DNA of 32,668 nt from CALEUX01 sp037439945 (GCA_037439945.1 JBBIVA010000024.1:1-32668); one strand, 5' to 3'; counted from the stretch's first letter, positions 17,026-25,534 are shown. Made by a program: numbers and translations. Notes: generated by a model not told the origin, from the letters alone.

Positions 17026-17862
17026 TTATCTTAATTCATCTTCAAAGGATGAGTCAGTATCAATTTCCCCGTCAGGCTCTAATAGAACAGATTCATCGGT
17101 TGTTAACCAAACATCTATTGAAGCTCCCAAATGGAGGAAAAAACCTGAGCCGGCCGGTGGATTTTGCTTCCAAATAAAGGCCTTGGCCGAGTCCTGATTT
17201 GAAACAATTTCATTGCTGAAAATTGTTGCCCCAATGTTTAAATAAAGATTTTGAGCTACTTTTCTGGCATTGGCAAGGTCTAGACCTCTTAGGTTTGGAA
17301 CTGCCGTTGTTTCATTGCTTAAACCTCTGCCAATAAGTAAGTCTATGGCAGTACCTTTTGGAACAAGTGTGCCTGGTTGTATGGGTTTTCCTTTAAAATG
17401 CTGGCCTAAAACCAGGTTTGCATATTCGGAGGGAATATAAACCAGCTCACCGGTTACCAACCCAAATGATTCAAGCATAACTGTTGCATTACGCAAACTA
17501 TAATCGGTTAAATTAGGGACTGATACCTGTTCCTCTGTCCATGCATTTATTGTTAAGAATATAAGCCTGTTTTTTTTAACAATTTCTCCAGGTTGTGGAA
17601 ATTGTTCAACAACAACTCCTTTTGGAGTATTATCAATATGCACTGAATCAATTATTGTATATCTAAGTTTTCTGGACTTTAATATTTGTTGAACATGGGT
17701 TTCATTAAATCCCGTAAAATCGGGCAGGGGGGAACCCTGGCCATGGTTGGTGTAAATATTGAGGAATAAAAATGTAAATATCAACAAAATAATACCCATT
17801 CCACCAATTATACCCAAATGTTTCCAAAGAGATTTATTAAGAATTATTTTCCATCCGGACAT
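17026..17862 (-). CDS. Membrane-anchored PASTA domain protein
   Basis: A 278-residue protein with a short cytoplasmic N-terminus, one transmembrane helix (about 15-37) and three PASTA repeats outside. The repeats are about 40-105 (LPDFTGFNETHVQQIL...), 110-180 (VPNLTDYSLRNATVML...) and 186-258 (VPNLRGLDLANARKVA...), followed by a short acidic tail. PASTA domains bind peptidoglycan or beta-lactams in several bacteria. There is no kinase domain, unlike the Ser/Thr kinases of Gram-positive bacteria. It is first in the operon with the pseudouridine synthase and ddl, which suggests a cell-wall role in the periplasm; the exact function is unknown. Confidence 0.9.
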   Translation of the reverse strand: MSGWKIILNKSLWKHLGIIGGMGIILLIFTFLFLNIYTNHGQGSPLPDFTGFNETHVQQILKSRKLRYTIIDSVHIDNTPKGVVVEQFPQPGEIVKKNRLIFLTINAWTEEQVSVPNLTDYSLRNATVMLESFGLVTGELVYIPSEYANLVLGQHFKGKPIQPGTLVPKGTAIDLLIGRGLSNETTAVPNLRGLDLANARKVAQNLYLNIGATIFSNEIVSNQDSAKAFIWKQNPPAGSGFFLHLGASIDVWLTTDESVLLEPDGEIDTDSSFEDELR

Positions 17863-17884
17863 TTTTCCATTTTTTGTTGAGTCC

Positions 17885-17892
17885 CAAAATTA
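17885..17892 (-). promoter_or_regulatory. Candidate -7 box of the PASTA-rluD-ddl operon
   Basis: On the minus strand this reads TAATTTTG, an exact TAnnTTTG match, 23 bases before the PASTA start codon. A TTG lies only 12 bases upstream of it, which is too close, so the -33 element is unclear. Confidence 0.45.
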
Positions 17893-18029
17893 ATATAATT
17901 TATTCAAAAGGTTAGTGGTTGAATATTTTTATAATGGCTTTTTTACACTAAAGGAGAGAATTAAAAAGTATCCAAAGTTTTTCATGTGGCAAGGGACATG
18001 TCATTTCCATGTAAAATCAATAAATTGCA

Positions 18030-18052
18030 AAAAAAAAGACCCTTATGGGTCT
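18030..18052 (-). terminator. Terminator of rpmH
   Basis: On the minus strand, AGACCC (18052-18047) and GGGTCT (18042-18037) form a stem with a four-base loop, followed by a run of Ts. It lies about 27 bases after the rpmH stop codon. Confidence 0.85.
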
Positions 18053-18078
18053 CTTTAATAAATTGATTCTTCGCTTTA

Positions 18079-18237
18079 TTAAGCTTTATGTCTTTTTTCG
18101 TCAGAAACAGTTAGTTTCTTTCTCCCTTTTGCACGTCTCGATGCCAATACCCGCCTTCCGTTGGCAGTTGCCATGCGCTCACGGAAACCATGTTTATTTC
18201 TCCTTTTGCGGTTTGATGGTTGAAATGTCCTTTTCAT
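18079..18237 (-). CDS. rpmH: 50S ribosomal protein L34
   Basis: A 52-codon gene read from the minus strand. The product begins MKRTFQPSNRKRRNKHGFRE and continues RMATANGRRVLASRRAKGRKKL, the invariant L34 signature, ending SDEKRHKA. It is a basic structural protein of the large ribosomal subunit. It has a promoter (18287-18316) and terminator of its own. In many bacteria rpmH is followed by rnpA and lies near the origin; here neither rnpA nor dnaA is adjacent, and the next gene downstream is the PASTA protein. Confidence 0.97.
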   Translation of the reverse strand: MKRTFQPSNRKRRNKHGFRERMATANGRRVLASRRAKGRKKLTVSDEKRHKA

Positions 18238-18286
18238 CTTAATTCCTTTTTATCTTATTATGCCTTACTTTTCTTATTTCGGACTG

Positions 18287-18316
18287 CAAAAATACATGTT
18301 TTTTATTCTTTACAAA
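18287..18316 (-). promoter_or_regulatory. Promoter of rpmH
   Basis: On the minus strand: TTTG (18316-18313), 18 bases, then TATTTTTG (18294-18287), an exact -7 match. The start codon is about 49 bases downstream. Confidence 0.7.
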
Positions 18317-18429
18317 AGTTTTTACCCTTATTTTTTATACATTATTTAATCACATTTAATTGATAACTGCAGTATTTACTTTATTAATAAAGTATTGCTT
18401 TACAACCACTCTATGTCAATATTATTTAA

Positions 18430-19050
18430 TTACAATGTTAAATGTACCAGTTTTTTAGTTGAAAAAAATGGTTCGTCAAAGTAACTACTTAATTCAATTA
18501 TTGATGTCATTTTCTTAAATGGTGTTATTTCATCTGTTAAATCTCCACCCTTGAGGTAAAGAATTCCGTTTGATATGGCATTTTTTTGTTTATATGAAAT
18601 TAAATGCCCAGTTTGTTTTACAAAATCTGGCAGGGTAGTCACCGCCCTGCTTACTATGAAGTCAAATTTATCTTTATAATCTTCTGAACGGACTTGAATG
18701 GCAAATGCATTTTTCAAACCTAACGCTTTAATTACCTCATTAACCACCCTTATTTTTTTTCCAATTGAGTCAATTAAAGTAAACTGTACATTAGGGAAAT
18801 ATATGGCCAGTGGAATTCCGGGGAAACCTCCGCCGGTACCAACGTCTATGATTTTGGTACCATCAGTAAAATTTATAAAACGCGAGATTGCAAGAGAGTG
18901 TAAAACATGGTGTTCGTAAAATAAATCCATGTCTTTTCGGGAAATAACATTTATTTTGCTGTTCCAATCCAGGTAAATTGAATGAAGTTTACTTAAAAGA
19001 ATTAACTTTTCTTTTTCTGTGGTATTAAAATATTTATGAATTATTTCCAT
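18430..19050 (-). CDS. rsmG: 16S rRNA (guanine527-N7)-methyltransferase
   Basis: RsmG (GidB) methylates N7 of G527 in the 530 loop of 16S rRNA using S-adenosylmethionine. The 206-residue length is normal. Residues 67-83 carry the SAM-binding motif IIDVGTGGGFPGIPLAI, preceded by the family helix LDWNSKINVISRKD and HHVLHSLAI and followed by LIDSIGKKIRVV and FDFIVSRAV. There is a hairpin between it and the sigma-factor gene upstream, so it may be transcribed separately from that pair. Confidence 0.96.
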   Translation of the reverse strand: MEIIHKYFNTTEKEKLILLSKLHSIYLDWNSKINVISRKDMDLFYEHHVLHSLAISRFINFTDGTKIIDVGTGGGFPGIPLAIYFPNVQFTLIDSIGKKIRVVNEVIKALGLKNAFAIQVRSEDYKDKFDFIVSRAVTTLPDFVKQTGHLISYKQKNAISNGILYLKGGDLTDEITPFKKMTSIIELSSYFDEPFFSTKKLVHLTL

Positions 19051-19086
19051 TTTAATTTAAGGAGATAAATAATTTTATTAAAAGAC

Positions 19087-19107
19087 AAAGCCCGTAAACC
19101 GGGCTTT
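19087..19107 (-). terminator. Terminator hairpin after the ECF sigma gene
   Basis: AAAGCCCG (19087-19094) pairs with CGGGCTTT (19100-19107). It sits between the sigma-factor stop and the rsmG start. The minus-strand T-run is short, so strength is uncertain. Confidence 0.6.
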
Positions 19108-19129
19108 ATTATTATGGTGGTTTTAAAAA

Positions 19130-19735
19130 TCAATGTTTTACGGCAGAGTTTTTTAGGGTATGATAAAGCAATTCACGTGCTCTGAACAGTTGGGCCTTTA
19201 CCGTACCTAATGGCAAATTAAGCTCCTCAGAAATCTCCTCGTAAGAGTACTCTTTAAAATATCTCAACTCAATTAAATTACGATACCGTGGTTTTAATCT
19301 TGTTACAATAGTACGCATTAAAATTGCTTTTTGGTCTTTTATAAGGTTTTCTTCCGGGTCAGGGGTTTCATCACGTAAATGTATATGTGGTTCCGAATCT
19401 TTATCTTCGTTAAAATTACCATCAATTGAAACAAGGTTGGATCTTTTTTTCCTGAGATAATCAATGCAGTTATTTGATGCAATTTTAAATAGCCATGTAC
19501 TGAATGCATAATTTGGAGAATACTGGTCTATATTTTTAAAGGCTTTACCAAATGCTTCAATGGTAAGGTCTTCTGCATCAGTTTTGTTATTTACCATTTT
19601 TAAAAGCATAAAGTATATTGCATCCTTATACCGTGTCATCAATTCGGCATATGATTTCTGATCGCCGTTTGAAGCTTTATGTACTAGCTCAAGATCATAT
19701 TTAGCCTTGTCTGATAGGTTTGGATTTATTTCCAT
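19130..19735 (-). CDS. RNA polymerase sigma factor, ECF subfamily
   Basis: A 201-residue extracytoplasmic-function sigma factor. Region 2 spans about 23-95 (YMTRYKDAIYF-like opening, DAEDLTIEAFGKAFKNIDQY, AFSTWLFKIASNNCIDYLRKKR). Region 4 spans about 140-195 (LKPRYRNLIELRYFKEYSYEEISEELNLPLGTVKAQLFRAR), with a helix-turn-helix. The linker between them is long and acidic. No anti-sigma gene is adjacent. Its start codon lies inside the end of the glycosyltransferase gene (10-base overlap), so the two are co-transcribed and probably translationally coupled. The regulon is unknown. Confidence 0.93.
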   Translation of the reverse strand: MEINPNLSDKAKYDLELVHKASNGDQKSYAELMTRYKDAIYFMLLKMVNNKTDAEDLTIEAFGKAFKNIDQYSPNYAFSTWLFKIASNNCIDYLRKKRSNLVSIDGNFNEDKDSEPHIHLRDETPDPEENLIKDQKAILMRTIVTRLKPRYRNLIELRYFKEYSYEEISEELNLPLGTVKAQLFRARELLYHTLKNSAVKH

Positions 19736-20865
19736 TTCTTTTTGTTTGAACCAGAAAAATTACCAGTTTGTGCCCAAATTAACAACCAGGGATGTAAAAA
19801 GTCAAATATTAAAACACCCCAATATATCCTACCCTGGTTAAGTTTTTTAGCCGCTTTATGAAAAAAAAGCGTTTTAACAAGCAGGGTTAAAATAATTATT
19901 CCAATTACTGCTAAGGCAAATGTATTAAAAATAATCAAAAAAATACCCAGTATCCACATAATTTCACGACCCAGCGGATCTAAAAAAAGTTCCAGTTTAA
20001 CCCCTGTTTTATAAAGGGATGATGTAGTTAAATGCCTGGCTTTTTGTAGTCTCCAATTTCTGAGTTTAGTTTGGGGTACCGATAGGGTTTGAGATTCAGC
20101 ATCAATAACAACAGATGTATTATCAGCATTGGCATTTTCCTGTACAAACAAGTCATCATCGCCTGAGAGAAGGTTCATATGGTTTGTGAACCCGTTATTA
20201 TTAATAAAAAGTTTTTTTCGGTAGGCAAGGTTTCGACCAACTCCCATATAGGGTTTTTTACTTAAAGCAAAGCCGAGATATTGAATAGCCGTGTAAAAAG
20301 TATCATACCTTATTAAAAAATTCAGTAACCCTTTTCTTTTTTGGTACCCACCAAATCCAAGAACCAATTCTTTTTCATGGCTCGCAAATCCCTGCATCAT
20401 ATTATTTAGCCATTGGTTACTTGAAGGTTCGCAATCAGCATCTGTGAATACAATATAATCGTGGGAGGCTGCTTTTATACCTATGGTTAATGCAAGTTTT
20501 TTCCCATGCTGAAATCTTTTATCAGCAGGAATAGTTGTGTAATAAAGCCGTGGATGATTTTGTTTTAATCTGGCCAACACCATTTCTGTATCGTCACCTG
20601 ATGTGTCATTTACTACCACTACCTGGTAATCAGGATAATCCTGAGTAAGTACTGAGGGCAGAAATTTCTCAAGGTTATCAGCTTCATTTTTTGCGCAAAT
20701 TACAACTGAAACCAACGGCAGATAGGGTTTATCTGTAATTGGGGCTTTTTTGAAAAAAGCAAGCGGATAAACTCTTTTGAAAATGAAATAAATTTGCAAA
20801 AGCCACGATATCAAAAATATAGAAAATATTGAGATATCTGTAGTTGAAAATTGTGAAAAATCCAT
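19726..20865 (-). CDS. Family 2 glycosyltransferase, membrane-bound
   Basis: A 379-residue inner-membrane GT2 enzyme. One N-terminal helix (about 8-28) precedes the GT-A domain: VVICAKNEADNLEKFLPSVL, VVVVNDTSGDDT, the metal-binding DAD in YIVFTDADCEPSS, the acceptor-site LSGDDDLFVQE and the NWRLQKARH segment in place of the QxxRW motif. Two or three C-terminal helices follow. The layout suits transfer of sugar to a lipid carrier or a growing polysaccharide; donor and acceptor are unknown. I start it at ATG 20865 (MDFSQF), because an in-frame ATG at 20919 lies inside the -7 box. It overlaps the sigma gene. Confidence 0.9.
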   Translation of the reverse strand: MDFSQFSTTDISIFSIFLISWLLQIYFIFKRVYPLAFFKKAPITDKPYLPLVSVVICAKNEADNLEKFLPSVLTQDYPDYQVVVVNDTSGDDTEMVLARLKQNHPRLYYTTIPADKRFQHGKKLALTIGIKAASHDYIVFTDADCEPSSNQWLNNMMQGFASHEKELVLGFGGYQKRKGLLNFLIRYDTFYTAIQYLGFALSKKPYMGVGRNLAYRKKLFINNNGFTNHMNLLSGDDDLFVQENANADNTSVVIDAESQTLSVPQTKLRNWRLQKARHLTTSSLYKTGVKLELFLDPLGREIMWILGIFLIIFNTFALAVIGIIILTLLVKTLFFHKAAKKLNQGRIYWGVLIFDFLHPWLLIWAQTGNFSGSNKKKWK

Positions 20866-20916
20866 ACAGTGATAACGTTTGGTTAAATTTTGTGATTTTT
20901 TCAAAAAAATCAAGAA

Positions 20917-20924
20917 CAAACATA
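20917..20924 (-). promoter_or_regulatory. Candidate -7 box of the glycosyltransferase-sigma operon
   Basis: On the minus strand this reads TATGTTTG, an exact TAnnTTTG match, 51 bases before ATG 20865. No good -33 TTG is visible. It argues against the upstream alternative start at 20919. Confidence 0.5.
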
Positions 20925-21056
20925 CATCTAAATGTTAAATAATTTACCATGTCTTTTCATTAATGTGATGAACTTTTTGTTTTGAATTAATTGAAAATAA
21001 GTGAACATAATGATTTAATCCATTTTACCCAGGCTTTTTCACCCTGGTATTTTTTC

Positions 21057-21064
21057 TATCTTTG
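21057..21064 (+). promoter_or_regulatory. Promoter -7 box of tgt
   Basis: TATCTTTG followed by CAG is an exact -7 match, 21 bases before ATG 21086. A TTTTT stretch (21035-21039) lies at -33. A hairpin (TACCCAGG with CCTGGTA, 21026-21050) lies immediately upstream and may be an operator or a minus-strand structure. Confidence 0.65.
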
Positions 21065-21085
21065 CAGATTTGGGAAACAGGCAAA

Positions 21086-22216
21086 ATGAAATTTTTATTA
21101 CAAAAAACTGATATTGAGTCGCAGGCCCGTGCCGGTGAAATTGAAACTGATCATGGAAAAATTGAAACTCCGGTATTTATGCCGGTTGGTACAATCGGGT
21201 CTGTAAAGGGAATTCAGGTTAAGGACCTCGAAGATCAAATAAATGCACCAATTATTCTGGGCAATACATACCACCTTTACTTAAGGCCTGGGCTTGAGGT
21301 TTTGAAACAAGCCGGAGGATTGCATAAGTTTAACGCATGGGAAAGAGCAATATTAACTGATAGTGGCGGATTCCAGGTTTTTTCGTTGAGCCACCGTAGA
21401 AAACTTGATGAAAAAGGAGCAGTATTTCAGTCGCACATTGATGGTTCAAAGCATATATTTACTCCTGAAAATGTGGTTGATACTCAAAGAATAATAGGCG
21501 CAGATATAATTATGGCATTCGATGAGTGCCCACCGGGTGATTCACCATATAATTACGCCAGGAAATCAACGGAGTTAACGCACAGGTGGTTAATCCGGGG
21601 GATTAACCGTTTTGATAATTCGGATGCACTTTATGGCTATTCTCAAACTTTTTTCCCAATTGTTCAGGGTGCAGGTTTTAAGGATTTACGTAAACAATCA
21701 GCCGAGTTTATAGCATCATGCAACAGGGAAGGAAATGCAATCGGAGGTTTGGCTGTAGGGGAACCAGAAGAAGTTATGTATGAAATGATTGAAATAGTCA
21801 ACTCAATTCTACCAACGCATAAACCCAGGTATTTAATGGGAGTTGGTACTCCGGTTAATATACTGGAATCAATATCGCTGGGGGTTGATATGTTTGATTG
21901 TGTAATGCCCACAAGAAATGGGCGCAACGGGATGCTTTTTACAGCAAATGGTATAATAAACATAAGAAATGAGAAGTGGAAACACGATTTCTCCCCAATA
22001 GATACTGAAACTCCCTGCATAACCGACAGTACCTATTCAAAAGCCTATTTGCGACATTTATTTGTGGCAGGTGAAATGCTGGGGCCCCAGCTGGCATCAA
22101 TTCATAACCTTTCCTTTTATTTATGGCTGGTGCGTGAAGCAAGAAAACAGATTTTAAATGGAAATTTTGCTTCATGGAAAAACCAAATGGTAAAACGTTT
22201 GGCAGCGAGATTGTAG
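21086..22216 (+). CDS. tgt: tRNA-guanine transglycosylase
   Basis: Tgt exchanges guanine 34 for the queuosine precursor preQ1 in tRNAs for Tyr, His, Asn and Asp. The 376-residue product shows LTDSGGFQVFSL (Asp92), FDECPP, GGLAVGEPEEVMYEM, and GVDMFDCVMPTRNGRNG with the nucleophilic Asp. Start is ATG 21086; an upstream TTG lies inside the -7 box. The usual zinc motif CxCxxC...H is degenerate: aligned positions read Thr309, Cys311, Asp314 and His340. No terminator follows, which fits an operon once continuing into lptG, now 7.1 kb away. Confidence 0.95.
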   Translation: MKFLLQKTDIESQARAGEIETDHGKIETPVFMPVGTIGSVKGIQVKDLEDQINAPIILGNTYHLYLRPGLEVLKQAGGLHKFNAWERAILTDSGGFQVFSLSHRRKLDEKGAVFQSHIDGSKHIFTPENVVDTQRIIGADIIMAFDECPPGDSPYNYARKSTELTHRWLIRGINRFDNSDALYGYSQTFFPIVQGAGFKDLRKQSAEFIASCNREGNAIGGLAVGEPEEVMYEMIEIVNSILPTHKPRYLMGVGTPVNILESISLGVDMFDCVMPTRNGRNGMLFTANGIINIRNEKWKHDFSPIDTETPCITDSTYSKAYLRHLFVAGEMLGPQLASIHNLSFYLWLVREARKQILNGNFASWKNQMVKRLAARL

Positions 22217-22358
22217 ATTTTTATAATTAATTTCTTTCTATCCAAATTATTTTGATTGATCTTTATTTTCAGAGTTAGTTTTAGGGCTTCTTCATAAATA
22301 TTTATTTAAGGTTTTTAAACCTAAATAATATTGAATATATGAATTGTTAGAAAAATAT

Positions 22359-22591
22359 ATAGTTTTTCACTACTATCCGATAAAAAGTTGTTTTGTCCCT
22401 AACGGGACAAAAGTTCAATTCTCAATTAAGTGTTTTACCGATCTTTAGTCCCTAACGGTACTGTGCCGTCAGGTACAGAATATCGGTAAAGATGAACCGA
22501 CCCCAATTTTCAGTGTCATGTAGGGACACCCCAATTAGTTGGCATTATAGCATCTTATCGAAAAATTTATCGGACAGTAGTGATAGTTTTT
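22359..22591. mobile_element. MITE-like element 1 with 9-bp target duplication
   Basis: A 215-bp element (22368-22582) with terminal inverted repeats: CACTACTATCCGATAAA at the left and TTTATCGGACAGTAGTG at the right, 16 of 17 bases complementary. It is flanked by perfect 9-bp direct repeats ATAGTTTTT (22359-22367 and 22583-22591). It encodes no transposase. Inside is a strong hairpin (TTTACCGAT with ATCGGTAAA around CCTAACGG/CCGTCAGG, about 22434-22490) and GTCCCTAACGGGAC. It is presumably moved by a transposase encoded elsewhere. Confidence 0.85.
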
Positions 22592-22651
22592 AACGATTTT
22601 GGATTTGTTTTAACTCTAAATTATTAATAGTGATTAAGGTATAATCTGGGT

Positions 22652-22660
22652 GGGGGGGGG
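22652..22660. repeat. Nine-G homopolymer tract
   Basis: A GGGT followed by nine Gs in otherwise AT-rich intergenic DNA between the two miniature elements. Eight-G tracts also occur at 5359-5366 and 5467-5474. Confidence 0.7.
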
Positions 22661-22677
22661 AATGATTTTCATTTAAA

Positions 22678-22831
22678 GATTATGAGTTAATGTCGTTTAG
22701 TTAAGCTCTTTTACCCCTAAATCCCCTAAAGGGGACTTTACAAGATGCCCTGGAAATTCCCGCTTCAGGGGGTTAGGGGGTAGAATGAGTAGCAATGAAT
22801 TTTCTTAACTAAACGACATTGGATTATGAGT
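22678..22831. mobile_element. MITE-like element 2 with 10-bp target duplication
   Basis: A 134-bp element (22688-22821) with perfect 17-bp inverted repeats: AATGTCGTTTAGTTAAG (22689-22705) and its complement (22804-22820). It is flanked by perfect 10-bp direct repeats GATTATGAGT (22678-22687 and 22822-22831). The interior has G-rich and C-rich hairpins (CCCCTAAATCCCCTAAAGGGG; CAGGGGGTTAGGGGG) and no coding capacity. Its termini are unlike those of element 1, so a different transposase is implied. Confidence 0.88.
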
Positions 22832-23026
22832 GTACATTTTATATTTCTAAAGCTGGCCTTAAAAAAATCATTGCTTGATAAGAATTGTGATTTGCAAAAA
22901 AATAATAAGGAAAAGAAAATAAAATAATTGATATAAATAAGGAAATGAAATAAAAATTACTAATTTTAACAAATATTGTTTTATTGTTAAAGAATACGAA
23001 ACTGGCATGATACGTTGAACAAAAAC

Positions 23027-23081
23027 CCGGATGGTTATTCATCATGCGAGTTCCCCCGATGTATCGGAACAGGTAATCCGG
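23027..23081 (+). promoter_or_regulatory. Hairpin in the leader of the beta-helix gene
   Basis: CCGGAT (23027-23032) can pair with ATCCGG (23076-23081), enclosing a perfect inner hairpin CCGAT-GT-ATCGG (23056-23067). No T-run follows. The start codon is 25 bases downstream, so it could affect translation, or be a small palindromic repeat. Confidence 0.35.
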
Positions 23082-23105
23082 ATTAATTTTAAAAATTATT
23101 TACGT

Positions 23106-25459
23106 ATGAAAAAAATTTTACTGTTAGTAAGCATTCTTTTAATTGTGGGTCTGGCGTCAGCCCAGATGTCAGGAACATACAAAGTAGGAACAGGAGAAGT
23201 AAGCCCTAATTTTGCATTGCTTAGTCAGGCAGTTGCGGCAATAAATGCCGGTCCAATTACCGGAGATGTAGTTCTTGAAATTACATCAGATATTAATGAA
23301 ACGGTCAATATTGGGTTAATTAATAATACTGATTATAGTATTACGATTCGCCCCAATGCTGACGAAAATCGCACAATAACCTTTAATAAAACCACAGACA
23401 ATGCTGGCCCATCAGGGGCATTTTGTATGGGTATTGGCATGGGTTTAGGCTGGACAGATTTAGTGCCAACCAAAAATATAACCATTGATGGTTATGCTGT
23501 TGGTGGATCTACAAAGCGGTTAAAAATTGCAACGGCAATTACACATCATGGAGGAAATGGACCTATATTATTAATGGATGATTGTTCGAATATTCAAATA
23601 AAGAATTGTATTATTCACCACCTGGGAGCAACTACTTCAGCTAGTAACTATGGAATTTATTTGAGAGTTAACACACTATATGGTACAAAGAAAATGCCGT
23701 CTAATGTTTTAATTGAAAACAATACTATTACTGTAACCCAAAATACAGCTTCTCAGGGTATTGGCATTTTTGCAGGTACTGGCTCAACAGGTATAACCAA
23801 TGGTAGTGGTATTATTGTAAAAAACAATATAATCAGTGCGCGGACACGTGGTGTGTTTTTATTTTATACACATAATATTGATATTATTGGGAATGAATTT
23901 CGTATTGCCCAAACTGCAGCAAGTGTTTTAAGCTCAGCAATTATGGGCAATTCAGGCCAAACAGGGGATATTAACGTTTTTAATAATAAGTTTATTGAAT
24001 TAAAAACCGCTAATTCAACTGACGGTGCTTTTGGAATGCGCGCAATCATTGCCAGTGGCGGGGGTACTTGGAACATTCAAAATAACACTTTTACAGGATT
24101 TGATAAAACAGTTGCTGGTGGTACTACTATGTTACAAGCAATTCGTTGCGGCTCAACCTGTAAAATAAGTCACAATACATTCTTTTTAAATACCTTGACT
24201 AATAAACCAGTATATGTAGCTACCCCAACTGACGCGCAAGGATCTTATTGCGCAATTAACATTGCAGCTGGTAATCCTGAAATTCGGAATAATATTTTTA
24301 TTTCGAATGAAGATGGTGTATCTAATTTCGCTATTAGAGGCACTGTAGCAGCTAACACTTCTGATTACAATATTTACTATTCAAGAGCAGGTGAAATAAA
24401 TGCCCGGGTAAATTCTGTTTATCCTAATTATACTGAATATGTTACTACCGGTGGCGTTGATGCTAATTCTAAAATTGTAGATGTTAATTTTGTTAATACA
24501 GCTTCAGGTGATTTAATGATTACAGGAGCATCTATTGGTAATGTTGATTTGCGGGTTCCACGTTTATCAGCTGTTTTAACCGATATTAGAGGTGTTGTGC
24601 GAAAAAAGCTTACACTTATGCCGGAGCCTTCGATGCAGGCGATTTAAACCCAAAACAAACATTTACTGTTACCGTACCTAATGGAACTGAAAAAGTTTTT
24701 GTTGCAGGTTCATTTTTAGATAAAATTTGGGATATTGCTAATCCATTGGAATTAACGCCCACTGCTAACCCTAACGAATTTTCAGGTACTTTCGAAAGTG
24801 ATGCATCAATTGTTTATAATTATTTTTGCCAAAAAGGGGATTGGGATTATCAGGAAGCTGAATATAATGGTTTGGGTAATCCGGTTTTTGGCCCCAATCG
24901 AACTTATAATACATCAGATGTTGTTCCTTTATGGTATCGGATAAACAAAATAACATTAAATGCTTCCATTGAGAATACTGTGCCTAACACGTTATTTGTA
25001 ATTGGTGATTTTAACTCTTGGTCATCAGGTATTGAAATGGCTAAATCAGGAAGCACATTTAGCCTAATAATTGGAGGAAATCCTGGAGATAAATTTCCGG
25101 CAAATACGTTATATAAATACTATACAAATGATGTTGTTGCCGACAACTGGGAAGCGAACAGTGACGGATCCTTGAAGAATTACCGTTGGTCAATTTCTCC
25201 GGTAATGAACGACAAAATTGCAGAATTTACAACCCCACTTGTAAGTACCGGGTTTAAGAACCCTGAAAAGTCAATTCAGATATTTAGAACAAGTTCAGGT
25301 ATAAGAGTGGAATTTGACCAGGGAGCAAACATTGAACTCTATACTATTAATGGTGTATTAATAGAAAAAACAAAGGCATATAATAGTTATATCCGGGAAT
25401 TAAAAAGCGGGGCATACATAATTCGCGTTAATGGCAAATCAACCAAGTTTATCAGGTAA
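23106..25459 (+). CDS. T9SS-sorted beta-helix protein, split by a -1 frame change
   Basis: Frame one (23106-24647) gives a 513-residue protein: signal peptide MKKILLLVSILLIVGLASAQ, then a right-handed beta-helix with repeated NNxI turns (IQIKNCIIHH, VLIENNTITV, IIVKNNIISA, INVFNNKFIE, WNIQNNTFTG, PEIRNNIFIS). Reading then passes to the -1 frame at A AAA AAG (24602-24608). The -1 frame continues as AYTYAGAFDAGDLNPKQ into two beta-sandwich units resembling starch-binding or E-set folds, and a type A T9SS sorting domain ending KSTKFIR at 25459. Fused, it is 784 residues, and only the fused form could be sorted by T9SS. The change is either programmed frameshifting or loss of one A from a seven-A run. 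Start is ATG 23106, before the signal peptide. Confidence 0.8.
24602..24608 (+). promoter_or_regulatory. Slippery heptamer at the frame junction
   Basis: A AAA AAG in phase (codons CGA AAA AAG), the same heptamer used by dnaX for -1 frameshifting. A -1 slip here joins exactly the frame that encodes the rest of the protein. An AGAGG sequence lies 9 bases upstream (24588-24592) and a weak GCCT/AGGC hairpin at 24626-24640 downstream. The stimulators are weaker and farther than in dnaX. Confidence 0.45.
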
Positions 25460-25490
25460 ACAAAATTTATTTTACATTTAAAAAATTTTT

Positions 25491-25534
25491 AAGAGGCTGC
25501 CTTGAAATGTTTTTTGAAGCAGTCTCTTTTTTTT
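25491..25534 (+). terminator. Terminator after the beta-helix gene
   Basis: AAGAGGCTGC (25491-25500) pairs with GCAGTCTCTT (25519-25528; one G-T pair), followed by a T-run. Confidence 0.85.

Noticed and set aside
21062..21085. TTG start for tgt eight codons upstream
   Set aside because: It lies inside the -7 promoter box; ATG 21086 gives the normal family N-terminus.
22361..22600. A CRISPR-like or tandem repeat array
   Set aside because: The repeats are inverted and bounded by target duplications, as in a miniature transposon; there are no regularly spaced direct repeats anywhere in the window.
23031..23105. Upstream start for the beta-helix protein
   Set aside because: It would place 25 hydrophilic residues in front of a textbook signal peptide and translate through a hairpin; ATG 23106 fits better.
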